DNA of 64,000 nt from Silene conica (GCA_029255685.2 CM055314.2:1134399-1198398), one strand, 5' to 3'; counted from the first letter of the stretch, positions 43,801 through 57,375 are shown. Numbers and translations are program-made. The notes: generated by a model not told the origin, from the sequence alone.

Positions 43801-46427
43801 CCAAAGGATAAAATACGATTACAACCAAATTTAAAGTTTGCGGAAGCGAAAATAAAGTTCAACGATCCAAAAGAAAGATAAAGTGTCAAAGCATTTGTCT
43901 TTGATTGAAACATTAAGCGCGCTCTCTTGTGCATCCCACGACTAATTCCCACGAGTACCTGTCACACGATCTGCTCACACAATTTGTGATCACCGCAGGT
44001 CTAAGCAAGGACAAAACAAATAAAAGGGTCAACAATAATGTTGAGTAAGGTAAACAATCCGAATAATGAATAAATGGAATATGAAACCATAACTTAAAAG
44101 ACATTTTAAAAATAATGCGTAACAAAAGTGTGTTGAAAGATTTAAAACAGAGTATAAGAATTGCCACTGTTAATTGAAGTGGAAACAAATAATTTAAAAT
44201 GATTAAGAACAACATGAGTGTTCCAAAAGATTCCAATCCATATCCAACCTTTCAAGATAATTCCAAATCAAAGAAGACATTTATTTCCAACAATTTCCAA
44301 CATCGGTATATACTTGGATAAAGGCCGTATGAAGAGGATCCACTCGCCCTAAATCGGATAAGACGAGGTTCACCAAATCATATACTAAACTGTCCTAGAA
44401 TCCCGAGTGTGCACACCCCTCTAAGGGCCAACCCCAAAGAGGAAGATAAGAGGACGGAGTCTCGATCAACTAACCCCCATCATAAACTCTATATAGGAAG
44501 TCCCTTATTATGGAACAACCTACCCCTCTACCAAAACCGTTTCAAACCAACATGAGAATCCATTTCCAAATAACCAAGATATTTCCTTCAAATTTGATAA
44601 CTCATCATAAGCTTGTAGAAAAGCAAAACGGTTTTGGTTCCCAAAACTTTTAAATTCATAAAGCACTTCTTTCCATATTAAACACAATCCCGTTTCAAGA
44701 GATCAAAACAAACAAATCTTTGTCCATAATCATTTTGTAAAATAAATTCAACCAATATAAATATTTCAATATAACCAAAAGTCTTAACATGCAAGATAGT
44801 AACAAATCGTAACGGTTTAATAAGAGTGTACGGATAAGCGTTTCCCTTACCTTACCTTACGAGCGATTAAATTTTAGAGAGCCTCTTCTACGAATCCCGA
44901 CTCTACAATATATATTTAAAATTATACTTACTTATATGTCCGATCATTACATAGCTACTTGTCATAAATTATGCAATATCTTCTATTCTTTTCGGTTTTA
45001 CAAATTAGAAGCAGAAACTTTAAATCGTCATATCTCCTTCGTTACTAAACCTTTTGAGGTGAGATCAGTGGGGTTTGGTTCCTTAGTGAGTCCTCCATCT
45101 TTAATGTCTCGGTGGTCAGAGTCTAAAAACGTGTTTAAGGGGTCCAAAGTTACATTCCACCAAAGTTGATCCAAATGTGAGTCTTAAAAAGTTACGGGGT
45201 GGTAAATACTCTTAACATGTCGAAAATTTTCGAAACGAAAGCCTACTACACTTTAAATTCATTAAACTTTAACATGTGAAGAGATAGGTTACTGATTATT
45301 TTTATAAGTATAGCTAAATTACTCTTTTATGAAAATGTAAGTTTTTAACAAGTAAGACTAATTAAAACATTTTTCCAGAATACAACAGAAATTTGTAAAA
45401 ATCATAATAAATTCAAAACACAATATTTTTATACAAGGTCAGCCTTATTGGATTCCTTTATAAGTCTATAACATATTGTTAGCTGTGCATGTTGTCTCCA
45501 AAATAGGTTTATCAGATCTAAAATCTCGTTTTAATAACAGTGGTCAGAAACTGAGTCATAAAATGTTTTACATCATAAATTCTTCTTAACAAATCAAAAC
45601 GAGTTGATTCAAAAGCCTATTATCATCTAGACTCAAATTAGTTTAACATATTAAAAGAGAAGACACTGATTCGTTTTATAAATATGGTTTGATGACTCTT
45701 TAAGTGAGATCTAGTGATTCGGTTAAACATAAAACATGCTGTAGTATATGATTTTTCATTTCCAAACGGTACATGCAAACGTTCTAATTTTTTGTGAGTG
45801 TTTTTATAACAACTTAAGGAAGGTCCCAAATTTTTATCTTCTGAAAATACTCATTTTAACGTGTGATTTCAGACCTACTACATGCATGCTACGTTTTTGA
45901 CAAATTAATGGTTTTTACTAGATTCAATCATTTGCATGCATGGTTGTAGATTCATAAGTTCAAGTTTAGATGTTAAGTGATATGTGAATGCATGATAAAA
46001 GGTTATACAATCAGATTTGAAGGGTTCATAAAAGCTTACTTAGTGTAGAACTTCAAGAAATGGCAAGTTCCTCCTTCCTTACAACCCTTTTCTTCTTCTT
46101 CTTCTTATTCTCTCTTCCTTACTCTATATTTCTTTGTGTGTGGGGGGGAAAATGAAGAATGAAATATGGTGGGAGGGTTGAAAAGTGGCGTGGGAATGGG
46201 GGAAAAAAGAGGGAAAGTGTTTTTCATACAAATGCCAAGTGTCCTCATGCACTGCATAAGCCAAATGTCTAGGCATGTATTGGTCCACATGTCTAGACAT
46301 GCATTGGTCAACGATTATGTGACGGAAAACGATGCATGCGACGGTTTTACGTGTCTCTATTAAGCGATACTTGTTTAATCAATAAATTTCTCATTTTATT
46401 TTATTGACGGATTTTACGGGTATTACA
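37822..46427 (-). mobile_element. Ty3/gypsy LTR retrotransposon fossil
   Basis: Two directly repeated LTRs (37822-40753 and 43654-46427) flank an internal region of about 2.9 kb. On the minus strand the full-length LTR begins TGTAATACCCG and ends GTGTTACA (about 2.77 kb). A primer-binding site matching initiator tRNA-Met, TGGTATCAGAGC, follows at 43650-43639, and a purine tract (AAGGAGGGTAG) precedes the other LTR near 40755-40770. The only recognisable coding remnant is the C-terminal end of pol (about 40920-41160, LIKVLWSNH-type motif), typical of Ty3/gypsy. Most of gag-pol is gone and the element is broken in several places. The LTRs differ at only a few sites per kilobase by eye, so the insertion is fairly recent. 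Confidence 0.85.
38559..39670. mobile_element. inverted-end insertion within one LTR (about 1.1 kb)
   Basis: Ends CAAACTACCAAATTGGTAAA and its inverse near 39640-39670. Both subterminal parts are made of short tandem copies of GACAAATTGGTAAAAAAAGT (four or so on each side, inverted). The other LTR lacks it (site near 45378, TTTTCCAGAATACAACAG), so it entered after the LTR element. Superfamily not assigned; no clear target-site duplication. Confidence 0.75.
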
Positions 46428-47289
46428 TATCAATATAGATATCCTCCTAATTATTGCACCCAAGATGCTTCGGGAAATACCCTTTCTTGAGCTAGAAATT
46501 TCAAAAATTACTGCTAATTTTGTGAACGATGAAAATAGAGAAAGGAGGGAGTATCACGGTTTGTCTCTTGGAACTCGTGAATGTATGTTTGTGTCGTGTA
46601 TCTGTTATATAAATAGCCGAGTGGTAGTTGATAACAAGTAATATATTTCCTACTAACTACCTCGCTATTAACCACAAGATAGGATTCCTCAAATCGGTAT
46701 TTGAGTCCTCCTAAAACACTCCACAATCGGTTGTAACAACCTACAAACTGACCGAGCACTACACCCCATGTTGACCGATTATTATCAGTATAAGATCGGT
46801 TTTTATCCTCTCTTGTGTATAATGTTTATCTTATAAATATCGTATATTTATAATTTACTAATTAAATATAACCGTTTATATTTAACTAAATTATTTAATC
46901 TTTATTAAATAATTACATTACATACACATGATTAAATATAACATTTTATATTTAATTACGAATTAACATTTTAATTCGTCTCAGCTAATACTATTTAATC
47001 AGTATTAAATAATCGTATCATCATTACATTGACTAACCGTTTACTCGTATAAGGTATCAATATGATTACATTTTCATCTAATCATATCTCTCAGATTACA
47101 TCCTTTAAGTGTGACTCTTAGGGACCAGTTGATCACTGTCATCTGTATGACAATAACGTCAAACTTCTAGCAAGTCAACCGCTATCGATAAACGTTAATT
47201 AACATATTATAATACAAAGTATATCTTGTGAACCTTTAAGAGATTTATACATGTTATCACACTAACTGTGAGGAACACTAGCTCCAACA
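46428..47289 (-). mobile_element. probable Copia-type LTR (solo or partial)
   Basis: On the minus strand it begins TGTTGGAGCTAGTGTTCCTC, a start I associate with plant Copia LTRs, and carries a TATA-like CTATTTATATAACAG (about 46605). The far end is not clear because the Ty3/gypsy LTR abuts it. No primer-binding site or coding part is visible. Confidence 0.5.
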
Positions 47290-49455
47290 CATAGTACCTT
47301 AAAACCATATAAAAATGACTCAAGGTTTTCAAATTGACATAAAATAGACAAATTTAGAAGCTGTAACATTACTTTAAAGACCGTGTTTTAAATAGACAAA
47401 ACAAGGTTTACACTTTTTTCTATGTTATTTTGAGAAAAATCTGAGCATCCAATATTTATTATAGGATATAATGAGTCTATAAACAAGGATTCAGGATAAA
47501 CTCTTTTTGGCACTAAAATGACCAAAAATAGCCGATGTTCATGGTTATATTATCTACGGTTTTTAGGCCGACAAGGTCCATGGATTACAATATTCGAAAT
47601 TCGCTTCAATGTACCTTAAAACCATATATAAATGACCCCGGGTGTTGAAATTGACATACGCTTTAAAATAGACACATTTAGAGGTCGTAACATTACTTTA
47701 AAGGTCGTGTTTCAAATAGAAAAAAAAAAAACAAGGTTTATACTTTTTCTATGTTGTTTTGAGAAAACCCCCCGAGCATCCAATATTTATTATAGGATAT
47801 AACGACTCTATTGGCAAGGATTCAGAAGAAAATATTTCGGGTTATAAAATGACCAAAAATAGCCGATTTTGACGGATATCATCAACGTTTTTTTAGGCCG
47901 ACAAGGTCCAGTGATAAAAAAAACATGAAATTCGCACCATAGTGCCTTAAGAGCATATTAAAATGACTCAAGGTGACATGCGGTTTAAAATAGACACATT
48001 TAAGGCTATAATATTACTTCAAGGTCACGTTTCAAATAGACAAAACAAGGTTTATACTTTTTTTTTATGTTGTTTTGAGAAAATCCGAGCATCCAATTTT
48101 TATTATAGGATATAGTGAGTCTATAGACAAGGATTCAGAAAAAAAAATCTCTCGGATTCTAAAATGACCAAAAATAACCGATTTTTAAGGTTATTGTCAA
48201 CGTCTTTTAGACAGACAAGATCTCGTGATAAATATACCCGAAATTCGCACCATAGTAACTTAAGACTATATAAAAATGACCATGTGTTAAACTTGGGATA
48301 CAGTTTAAAATATATACATTTAGAGACCGTAACATTATTTTAAATTTCGTGTTTCAAAAAGGCAAAACAAGGTACTTTTTTCTATGTTGTTTTGAGATAA
48401 ATCCGAGCATCCAATATTTATTATAGGATATAATGAGTATAAGACAAGGATTCAGAAAAAAATCTTTCGGGTTCTAAAATGTTTAAAAATAGCCGATTTT
48501 GAAAGTTATTAAACACGATTTTGAAGGTTACCACGTTTTTTAGGCCGGCAAGGTCCCATGATAAAAATTCCCGAAATCTGCATCATTGTACCTTAAGGCA
48601 TATAAAAATGTCTCAAGGTGTTAAAATTGGCATACGGTTTAAAATAGACGCATATAGAGGTCATAACATTACTTTAAAGGTCATAGACAAAACAAGGTTT
48701 ATAGATTTTTCTATGTTGTTTTGAGAAAAATCTGAGCATCCACTATTTATTATAGGATATAACGAGTATAGAGACAAGGATTCAAAGAAAAATCTTTCGG
48801 GTTATAAAATGATCAAAAATAGCCGATTTTGAAGGATTCCATCCACGTTTTTAGGCCGACAAGATCCCGTAGTAAAAATTCTCGAAATTCGCACCATAGT
48901 ACCTTAAGACCATATAAAAATGACTCAAGGTGTTCAAATTGACATACGGTATAAAATAGACACATTTAGAAGCCGTAACATTATTTTAAAGGTCGTGTTT
49001 CAAATCCGAGTCATCCAAGGTGTTCAAATTGACCAGGTTTATACTTTTTCCTATGTTGTTTTGAGAAAAATCTGAGTCATCCAATATTTTTTAAAAATGA
49101 CTCAATGTGTTAAAATTGACATACGGTTTAAAATAGACACATTTAGAGGTTGTAACATTACTGTAAAGATCGTGTTTCAAATAGACAAAACAAGGTTTAT
49201 ACTTCTATCTATATTGTTTTGAGAAAATTCGAGCATCCAATATTTATTATAGTGTATAATGAGTCTACAGAGAGATTTAGAAAAAAAAATAGGTTCTAAA
49301 ATGACCAAAAATAGCCGATTTTAAAGGTTATTAATTATTATCCACGTTTTTTAGACCGACAAGGTCCCGTGATAAAAATTCTCGAAATTGAGTACCTTAA
49401 AACCATATAAAAATAACTCAAAGGACATGGCAAACGGTTTAGAATAGACACAAAT
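47290..49455. repeat. satellite-like tandem array, about 310-330 bp units, seven to eight copies
   Basis: Units start with TACCTTAAAACCATATAAAA at about 47295, 47612, 47943, 48256, 48589, 48900 and 49393, with a shortened unit near 49080. Each contains AAAATAGACACATTTAGA, ACAAGGTTTATACTTTTTCT, TTTTGAGAAAAATCCGAGCA, TATTTATTATAGGATATAA, AAAATGACCAAAAATAGCCG and GGCCGACAAGGTCC. Units are clearly diverged from each other. No coding frame is kept. Confidence 0.92.
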
Positions 49456-51075
49456 AGACACTTTGACCTTTCTCTTTAAAGGAGTGAAGTAAAGGTCAAC
49501 AAATCTGATCACCTTGAACTGTTTGGATGGAATTTTGGAAAATGATTTGGAAAATTTTGGAATTTAAGGTAATACAATGTAATCTGATTTGAGAAATTGG
49601 AAAAACATGAATTTGAGTGTGTATGTAGTTGGTTTGTGTAGGTTTGTATAATAAAGGGTAACATGAGTATTTTACCTAAATTGTAACTTAACAAGATGAA
49701 AAATATGAAAAAAGATGTTTGGAATTAAAATACAGTGGTAATCGAGGGTGTACGTAAAAGTTTGGGGTTATGTATAAAAGTAAATACGTGATAATAATTT
49801 GTAAAAATACGAAAATATGTGGGGATTATTTGTAATTTATGTTTCAGATAACTATGAAGTATTTTCAACAAGACCTTAAAATATCATCACCAAAAAATAT
49901 ATATATTTTCAGATAACTATGAAGTATTTTCATTCCATACACATCCTGCTAATGAACCAACCACCTGATACAGTAACTGCTAATATCTAATATGGAGTAC
50001 AAGTTGTAATTAGACATGCATTAGTTCATCGTTTTCATCCCGCAATAGAATCAGTACCTCGATCCCAGTTAGGGGAAAACATCAAGGATCTACTAAAAGA
50101 GAGGATTACGGGAATTTCGTCCAGCGCAACAACCATACTCCAATCTCAGCCTAAGCTTCATAGCCGTTGCATTCTGTTGTATGACACAATTTCTCAATTA
50201 GCAGGAAGGAAAACATGTGACCACAATTTTTTTCAAAACAGCCAAAGAAAATGAAAAATACACACAATATGTTGGTGCTCACTATGATTTCATATTTTCA
50301 TTCACAAACAATATGCACCCTACCATGAAAATATCAATAACATTACACCAGGACCTCAAGGGTTTATTCCGCAATACTCTATAAAAATTGCATCGAGAAT
50401 TGTATAGAGCAACTGTCTACAATTGGAAAAAACGCACTCAGTTTGGTGCGCCGTCTTTACTTTATCTCATCATAATACAAAACCAAAGAATACAAACTCC
50501 ATAGCTTCATAGTAAATAGATACTTTCACTTGAATGCATTTTTGTTTTTTCTGCAAATTCCGACATTTTTTCCCTCACTAATCAACAAAATCCTTTCCAA
50601 TCTCACTTTGACATAGTCACTGATGATGATAATCGAACACGGTGCTACACTTCATCACTCCGAGCTAGGTGTTTCCCTCTACAAACAATAATCTCCAACT
50701 ATGAATGTCGCAATTCAAAAAGTACTCCTTATTGACTAAGCTTTTAATCTACTTGCTCTCCTTTTAATATTGTTTCCAATAGTTTGATTTTAAAACACGG
50801 ATCAACTTTTTCAAAATGTTTATCTTAATTTGATTTATCGCTTCTTTACCGTGTTTCCTTTCTTAATCTTCATTGTTTTACCTTTTCATCTATTGAATAC
50901 TTCATCTCACCTGACCTCAAATCATTCAGATACTATAGGTTGCTGTTATATTCACTCAGTACACAAGTATTGCTTTTAATTAAGCTGTAAAAGTTGCAAG
51001 CTTTTGAACCACAATATTTCCAGTGTAAAGTGGAAGGAATATCATAAACAGAAAGATGATGGAAAGTTGCCTGGA
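49456..51075. other. 3' flank of the KH gene; possible 3' UTR sequence
   Basis: No gene seen at 49456-49990; a 26 bp segment (TTTCAGATAACTATGAAGTA...) is repeated at 49843 and 49911. The less AT-rich stretch at about 50030-50210 reads on the minus strand like a plant 3' UTR and could be a distal exon of the KH gene; inference only. Confidence 0.35.
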
Positions 51076-54000
51076 TTAGTCATCCTCATATTGTTGCGTC
51101 AGTTGAGTATAAACGTATTCATCTACTCTCTGCTTCGCCAAGGCAACCTGCAGAGTGCATAGACCTCAAATGATTTCCTCATGTCAACAATAAACCTTTA
51201 AAGACATTGAGAGCCAAAAGCAGCCCCATACTCCCATCCTATACACCAGCTCCAGCTGATTGAGAAAATTACAATTGCTTTGTGATCTCCAATTATAAAA
51301 ACAAATTAAATTAGTGGGTATATATGTCAAATACCGTGTTCTTGAGACACAAAGTTCAAGCGCCTACCTACCTTATGCTAGAATTGGACCGAACTAGACC
51401 ATTTTCCTTGTCACAAACACACTGAAAATCTATAGTATTTTTTGGTAAAAAGGAGCAACTACTATTTTGAGCTTCAGCCACGAGTAGCACCCCTCAAATA
51501 TAGATAAGGTATCACCACGTCAGTAAATATCTGAGAAGTATTAAATTAAGAAAGATACTGAATTATCAATAGGTTACCTGTTGAGCTGTACCAATCAGCT
51601 GGATCTGCCTATGTTTTTGCTCACCTTTTCCGCCAAACACCTGAGAAATTAAGCAGAGTAAACATCATTAACGCAATGATGATTCTTTCCTACCTTGTAA
51701 TTTGATATAATTCAGCGGCACATTGATAGTACCAATAAGGCACGACGCAACATAAATTCTAAATCATCTTACAAATGACATAAGAGAGTCAAATGATTCA
51801 AAGTCTTAACTCCTAACACCTAACTTCCAAATGGAGTAGAGCAGGTTGTTATGAGAATATTACACTTCCCCAAAGCAACAGTGTTAGGGCGGGTGTAAAC
51901 AAAGAAAGTACTGCACATCTGGGAAACACACAGAGCAGTGATACTGGTTAAGAAAATATAAACATTTTTCAACCACTCCCAAACATATAGCCCTTTCTCC
52001 TCAGACCTACCCCATCCTCAGTCCCTCCCTTTTTCACATGTCATCCAATTACAGTTCCCCCAGATGATGAAATATCAATCCAGCCTATTACCCAGAAAAA
52101 TTGATCTTATGACATACAGTCTATAACTACAGAACTACACATGCGACTAATAAATCTAACCAAAATTAGTTTAGAAAGTACAGACCTTGATCATTGCACC
52201 AGATTCAGTTCTAATCCTTCCTATATTAGAGCCAGCTCTACCGATCAAGCCACCCACCATTGTTTCCGAGATCACCATATCCAGCGTGACACACTCAGCC
52301 GCTTAAATTAGAATGCACAAAAAAACATCACAAGAGTTACGATTAACAGCTAAATAAGCCCAATGAGATAAAAACAGCTAAAACAGCTATTCATGTTTAC
52401 CAGCATTTGGGTCCATGTACGGTTGAGCAGCCCGTGTGATACTTAAGTTGTATGTTGGACTGATAGATATTACTTGTTTGGGCGGATTTGCCCTGATAAA
52501 AAGAAGAGAATTCAGAAAAAGCACTGAAAAACAGAACCCAAACTATTATGCACAAAAAGTCCATACCTAAGTTCCACCCCGATCTCTTCCACGGCTTTTA
52601 GTACAGCAGAAGATTCACCCGATATCTGGTATTAGAATCGATGGGGGTAAGTTATGTCAATCATAACAAGGGAAAGCGAGGGATCAAACAGAAATCCTCA
52701 TTTTCCGCTCCTAAATGATAGTGAATCTAAGGTGAGTCTTAAGCCACAATTTGTGAAGAAATACAGGTAAAGAACAATTAACATAGACAACATCGAATAC
52801 CTAATTCAACCGGTGTAAGCTAATAAATAATTCACAAAAGAAATTTTTTTTTTTTTGAGCTTATTTCTCAGGTGATTCATCTAAAAGGTCCAAACCATCT
52901 TTCATGGTAAAATTCATAAGAATTATTAATCTTTTAGTGTTTTAACCGACTGTGATAGGGAAAAATACCGACCAAGAACTTAAACCAGATCTGACCCAAA
53001 GGAAAACCAGATAGTATGTAGAGACAAGATCAACTCTCTACTTTAATGTTTTAAGAATGTTAATGTAACGAGACACTCCCTCGACAAGGCATGTACGCAG
53101 TTAGTGTAGCTGATGTGCTTCACTTGGCACAATTCATGATAGGACAAGGACTTAATGATTCTCAGAATAGAAGCTAATTATATCCCTTCCCCTATGCTCT
53201 AGTAGTCCAGTTCAAGTTTTCATGAACGCGTTAATACACTCCATGCTATAGCAAATTCGGAACATAGAATCACATTCATTCCACCTACAATGCCCTTCTT
53301 TGTCTATAAATTTACAAGGGAATTAGAAGTAGGAAAACGTATGAAGAGTAAACTGATCCATACTCCATGGCACACTGATGCAGATGAGAATAATCATGAA
53401 GTAGCCTCCCAGAAAACCTGTAATCCCTTATTCCTCTTTCCTCGATCAGACCTACCAATCATTAATGTATACTTGTCAGTGCCACAAAATTGGCAGGTGA
53501 GGTGAAGTGTGCATGATGGAACACAGTACAGATAGGGAAGGAGGGTTGGGGAAGGAGGGGAAGGGAAGGGAGGGAGGGAAGGAGGGGTAATAGGGAGGAA
53601 ACAGCGTTCTTAGAGGGGAGGGAAGGGAAAGGAAAGGAAAGGGAGCGAGCAAGGGAAGGGGAAGGGAAGTAGGAAAAGGGGGAAGAAAGGGAGTTTCGGA
53701 AAAGGGAATTGGAAAAGAAGGGGAATGAGGGAGGAAGGGAGGTGAAGTACTTCTGTGTTCTGTCATCAGCACAGATTTTCTAGCGTGTTAAGCAAGGTCA
53801 GGAAGTCCACGCACAACCATGCAGCAGCTAGCAACCAAGCACTCATCAATGCCTTCTATTCCCTTGTACACTGTCAACTATAAGGCCACATTAACATGTC
53901 AACTTATGCTTGATTCCTTGTTCCGCAAGCTTCCGTTCCCAACGGCTTGAGGCTAAATGTCTGTTTCCACAAATTTCAAGTTCATAGAAGCAGCAAACCT

Positions 54001-57000
54001 ACCATTAACAAACCCTTTCCACATCTGTATGCTTGAAAGAATAAACTAGCACAAACATAATGACAATCTAAGTCGAGATATATTCCTTGCAAGTTGCATA
54101 TACTGAGTACGCGTGTAAATAATATTTTTTTTACAAAACAGAAGAAAAAAGTTGGGGACTGTAGGACTTCATTTTGTCATTTAACAAGCTTTATACTTTC
54201 ATGACGAGACTAAAGAGAAATGATGTGTATGTCATAGGGGTCCCTTTTCGACCAGAAATACTCCATCGGAAGGCTCATCCCCCCTCCGCCCAACTGTCGT
54301 GCAGATGTTATCACAGCAGGATCCACTATCTTGTCCGTAATACTTTTTTAGAAAAAAAATATATTGAAATTTACCTGAACTAAACGATCAGATTCATGGG
54401 CAGAAGCACACATAGGCAATTGACTTGGAGCAAGAACCGCAATCGCAGCACCAGAGGAATTCCTAAGCTTGTCAATGTTCTGACCAGAAACACCGATTAA
54501 GCCACCTGCTTGTGAACCAGCTATTAACAACTTTACAGAATTGGGGGTCACATGTCCTTCGCCTGTGGCAGCGGCTGCAGCATAAGGATCAGCTGAAGCA
54601 GCAGCAGCACTAATACTAACTGTCTGTGCAGTGCTTCCATCATCCTGTAAAGCCAAAAATCACAAGGTTCGATACTTAAGTGTTTCAGGACTTATCAGAT
54701 AACAACATCCTGAAATGTGAAAGAGAGCAATGCTATTACAGTTTCAGGCAAGTCACAGAGAAAATATCAGTTAGGTGTGAAAAACTACTAATGTGAAACC
54801 AAAGAGCCAAAAACGACGAGAATGTTCTAAGAGTTCACATTAATATTGTAGTGGGTTTTAGTTCTAGGGGTTCGCATTAATGTTCTTGGCTAGCCCTCAC
54901 AAGTCAAAAAAACCTTGGGTGTGTTTTTATTTATTAGAATTAGCAACCGCCGATGCGGCGATGTCTTATTGCTGCTTGTTTTTATATTGGTAATATAAAG
55001 TCATATTGATCTAGTATCGGCTATATGGTTACAATATCAGCCACATAAGCAAAGGTATCCGAAAACATAAGCGTGGAAAGCTGAAAATTCTGTACATAAC
55101 GGCTGTATTTAATACCATGATATGGTCTAAGACTATTGGATTTTGGAGGGAATACCCTGCATATTTGAAAGTAAGTTTCCTAATTTTAGGAAAATTTGTA
55201 TGCTTCAGGCATGCTAAGACCATAATATTTTATCCGCAACACGTTGACAAACAATAATGTAGTATCGCAATATAGTCCTATCTCCAAAAGATAATTTTAT
55301 TACATGTCTTATTATGAGCTCTAGTAGAGACATATCAAAGCATCTATTTACCAACTCACGGGGAGATATGTATACAATCAACCCAAAAGTAAAGAGGGAG
55401 ATCGAGAACAAAGTACCACAAGGATAAGAGAAGCAATTTGAAGCAGTGCCTTCTCAGCACCTGTCATGCCACCATCAGCTTTCTCCTTAGAGCTAATAAT
55501 GATAACGCGTTCCTCAAATCGCTGTCACACATACAAGAGCAAAATCAGCATGCTGTTACTTTCCTTAGCCATAGCAACAGGAAGATACATTAAGGTACTA
55601 TCATATTCTTTTCTGAATAACAATAAAGGGAAAACAAGAAAACATTGACAGCCGAGTAGGTTTACCAGCAATTTCGTGCAAATCATGGCATGAAATACTG
55701 AAACAAACCCTATCATTAGATTAAGAGATTTGGATGAATAGAGAGGTGAAGGAAAGGCCAAAAGAGAAAGGGGAAGTTTTTTTGTTTGGTTAGCAACTAG
55801 ATTTGAGGGAACGGAAAGATTCATATTTAAGGCAAAAAATCAATCTAACATGGAAAATCGTCATTTATAAAACCACTTATATCTTTCATTTATTTTGTCC
55901 TTGACTATTAACATTCAACACATGTGAAATGTACTCGGAATTACAGCATGATTCTAACAGAAAAATATCACAATCCTGCTTTCGAGAATAAATAAAGAGA
56001 AGAGCTAACATATGCAATAGAACAAAGAGAAGAGCTGATATATGCAATAGACCAAACAATATCTGTACCAATTTGAATTTATCAAAATAGAACTCATACA
56101 AAAATAGCATTTTTTCTAGGTTTTAAAAAGAGCTGCCATCTAGAAGACTAAAAGTCAGGATCATGAAAGAAAGAGAAGAGCATGGATAACGAACTAGAAG
56201 AAAAAATACGGAATTTACAAAATAGAATGCTTCGCTAGTTGTAACTAATTCACAGGGAGCACTTAGGATGCATTAAGCATTTTTGCTAGTGCCTCATTAA
56301 GCATTGAGCTTAAGACACGCTTTTTAAAACTAATAGTGCTAGTTAGTGTGATAACAATGAATAACGCCCATAATGCCACCAAGCAGCAAGAATCCGTCTT
56401 CGCCCAAAGTACAGAAGTAGAACACCTTTATAACCCAATCTAATCATATTATCATAACAAATCCGAATTATCAATGTCAAACAGCTCAAACTTAAAGCAA
56501 TAGTTAGCATAAGCTACATAACTTCTCGACCCTGAAAATAGGGTAAATATCCCAATTATGATAAAACAAACAAAAGTACACATATTGTTTCACAAACTAG
56601 AAACCTTACTAAACCAATCGAAACCCTAATAAGACCAATTAGTCCCTATGTTGTATATACGGAATTAATGGTAAACAAATAAAAGGTAAACCCTAATAAG
56701 GCCAACACGGAATTTGTTTACCTTTGACTAAAATAGCAGTCACAAACAATAACAACAGTAAAGATGGTAGGAAACAAGCACCCCTTGGTCTTAATGAACT
56801 AAAAAATGGTAAATAAACAAATGACGGAGACGGAGACGAAGAGAGTAGAAAAGCGATACATACAGCAATAGGATCAGCAATCTTAATAGTAGCATTAGTA
56901 AGATCACGAACTTTCTGAACCCTATGTCCAGCTTTCCCAATAACCTTACCAATCTGACCAGACGGAATCACAACCCTGAACAAAACATCATTTCCAATCG

Positions 57001-57375
57001 CCTGCCGCTTAACCGACGGCGTTTCGGTTCCGGTATCGGGATGAGGCTCGCGTGTGCACTTGGACGAGTTGCGACGGGGGTGGGAATGTTTATGGTTGTG
57101 TGGACGGGGAGGAGGATAGTGGTCATATGGATCCGGGACGTAGTGGTGGGTCGGGAAGGTGGGTATTGCGGAGGAGGGTGGTGCGGGAGAGGGTAGTCGT
57201 AGGGATTAGGGTTAGGATTAGGGTAAGGGTAGTCATACTGAGGAGGAGGAAGGTGGTGGTGGGTATGGTTGTCGGAGGTATTGTTGCGGTGGTTGTTGGT
57301 GGTAAGGGTATTGGTGGTGTGGGACTGTTGGTGGTGGGTATTGCTGGTAGTCGTGGACTCGTGGTGATGTGCCAT
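51076..57375 (-). CDS. triple KH-domain RNA-binding protein (poly(C)-binding-like)
   Basis: Eight exons on the minus strand: 57375-56864, 55521-55417, 54644-54375, 52625-52567, 52492-52401, 52301-52186, 51640-51578 and 51147-51076. All later junctions are GT-AG and in phase. Three KH domains are visible, each with its GxxG loop: KH1 (FRVVIPSGQIGKVIGKAG, split by intron 1), KH2 (VKLLIAGSQAGGLIGVSG, exon 3) and KH3 (MVISETMVGGLIGRAG, exon 6). The C-terminus is YVYTQLTQQYEDD. Such proteins bind single-stranded RNA in nuclear RNA processing; FLK/PEPPER-type regulators are relatives, but I cannot name an orthologue. Odd: in exon 1 the His/Pro/Tyr-rich N-terminus is spread over three frames, and the KH frame (open from 57205) has no ATG. 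An ATG at 57375 starts another frame (MAHHHE). Exon 1 is therefore uncertain. Confidence 0.85.
53505..53775. repeat. long purine-only-like tract in KH intron 3, with inverted flanks
   Basis: About 240 bases are almost purely A and G on the plus strand (GGGAAGGAGGG, AGGGAGGGAAGG repeated), so the KH transcript carries a polypyrimidine tract. The tract is flanked by an imperfect inverted repeat (GATGGAACACAG at about 53514 and CTGTGTTCTGTCATC at about 53753), so it may be a MITE. The proline-rich open frame in it is an artefact. Confidence 0.7.

Noticed and set aside
47290-49455. CRISPR-like array
   Set aside because: The repeats are long, contiguous and diverged, with no unique spacers, in plant nuclear DNA.
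53476-53772. Pro/Phe/Ser-rich open frame on the minus strand
   Set aside because: It is the translation of a purine/pyrimidine tract within an intron.
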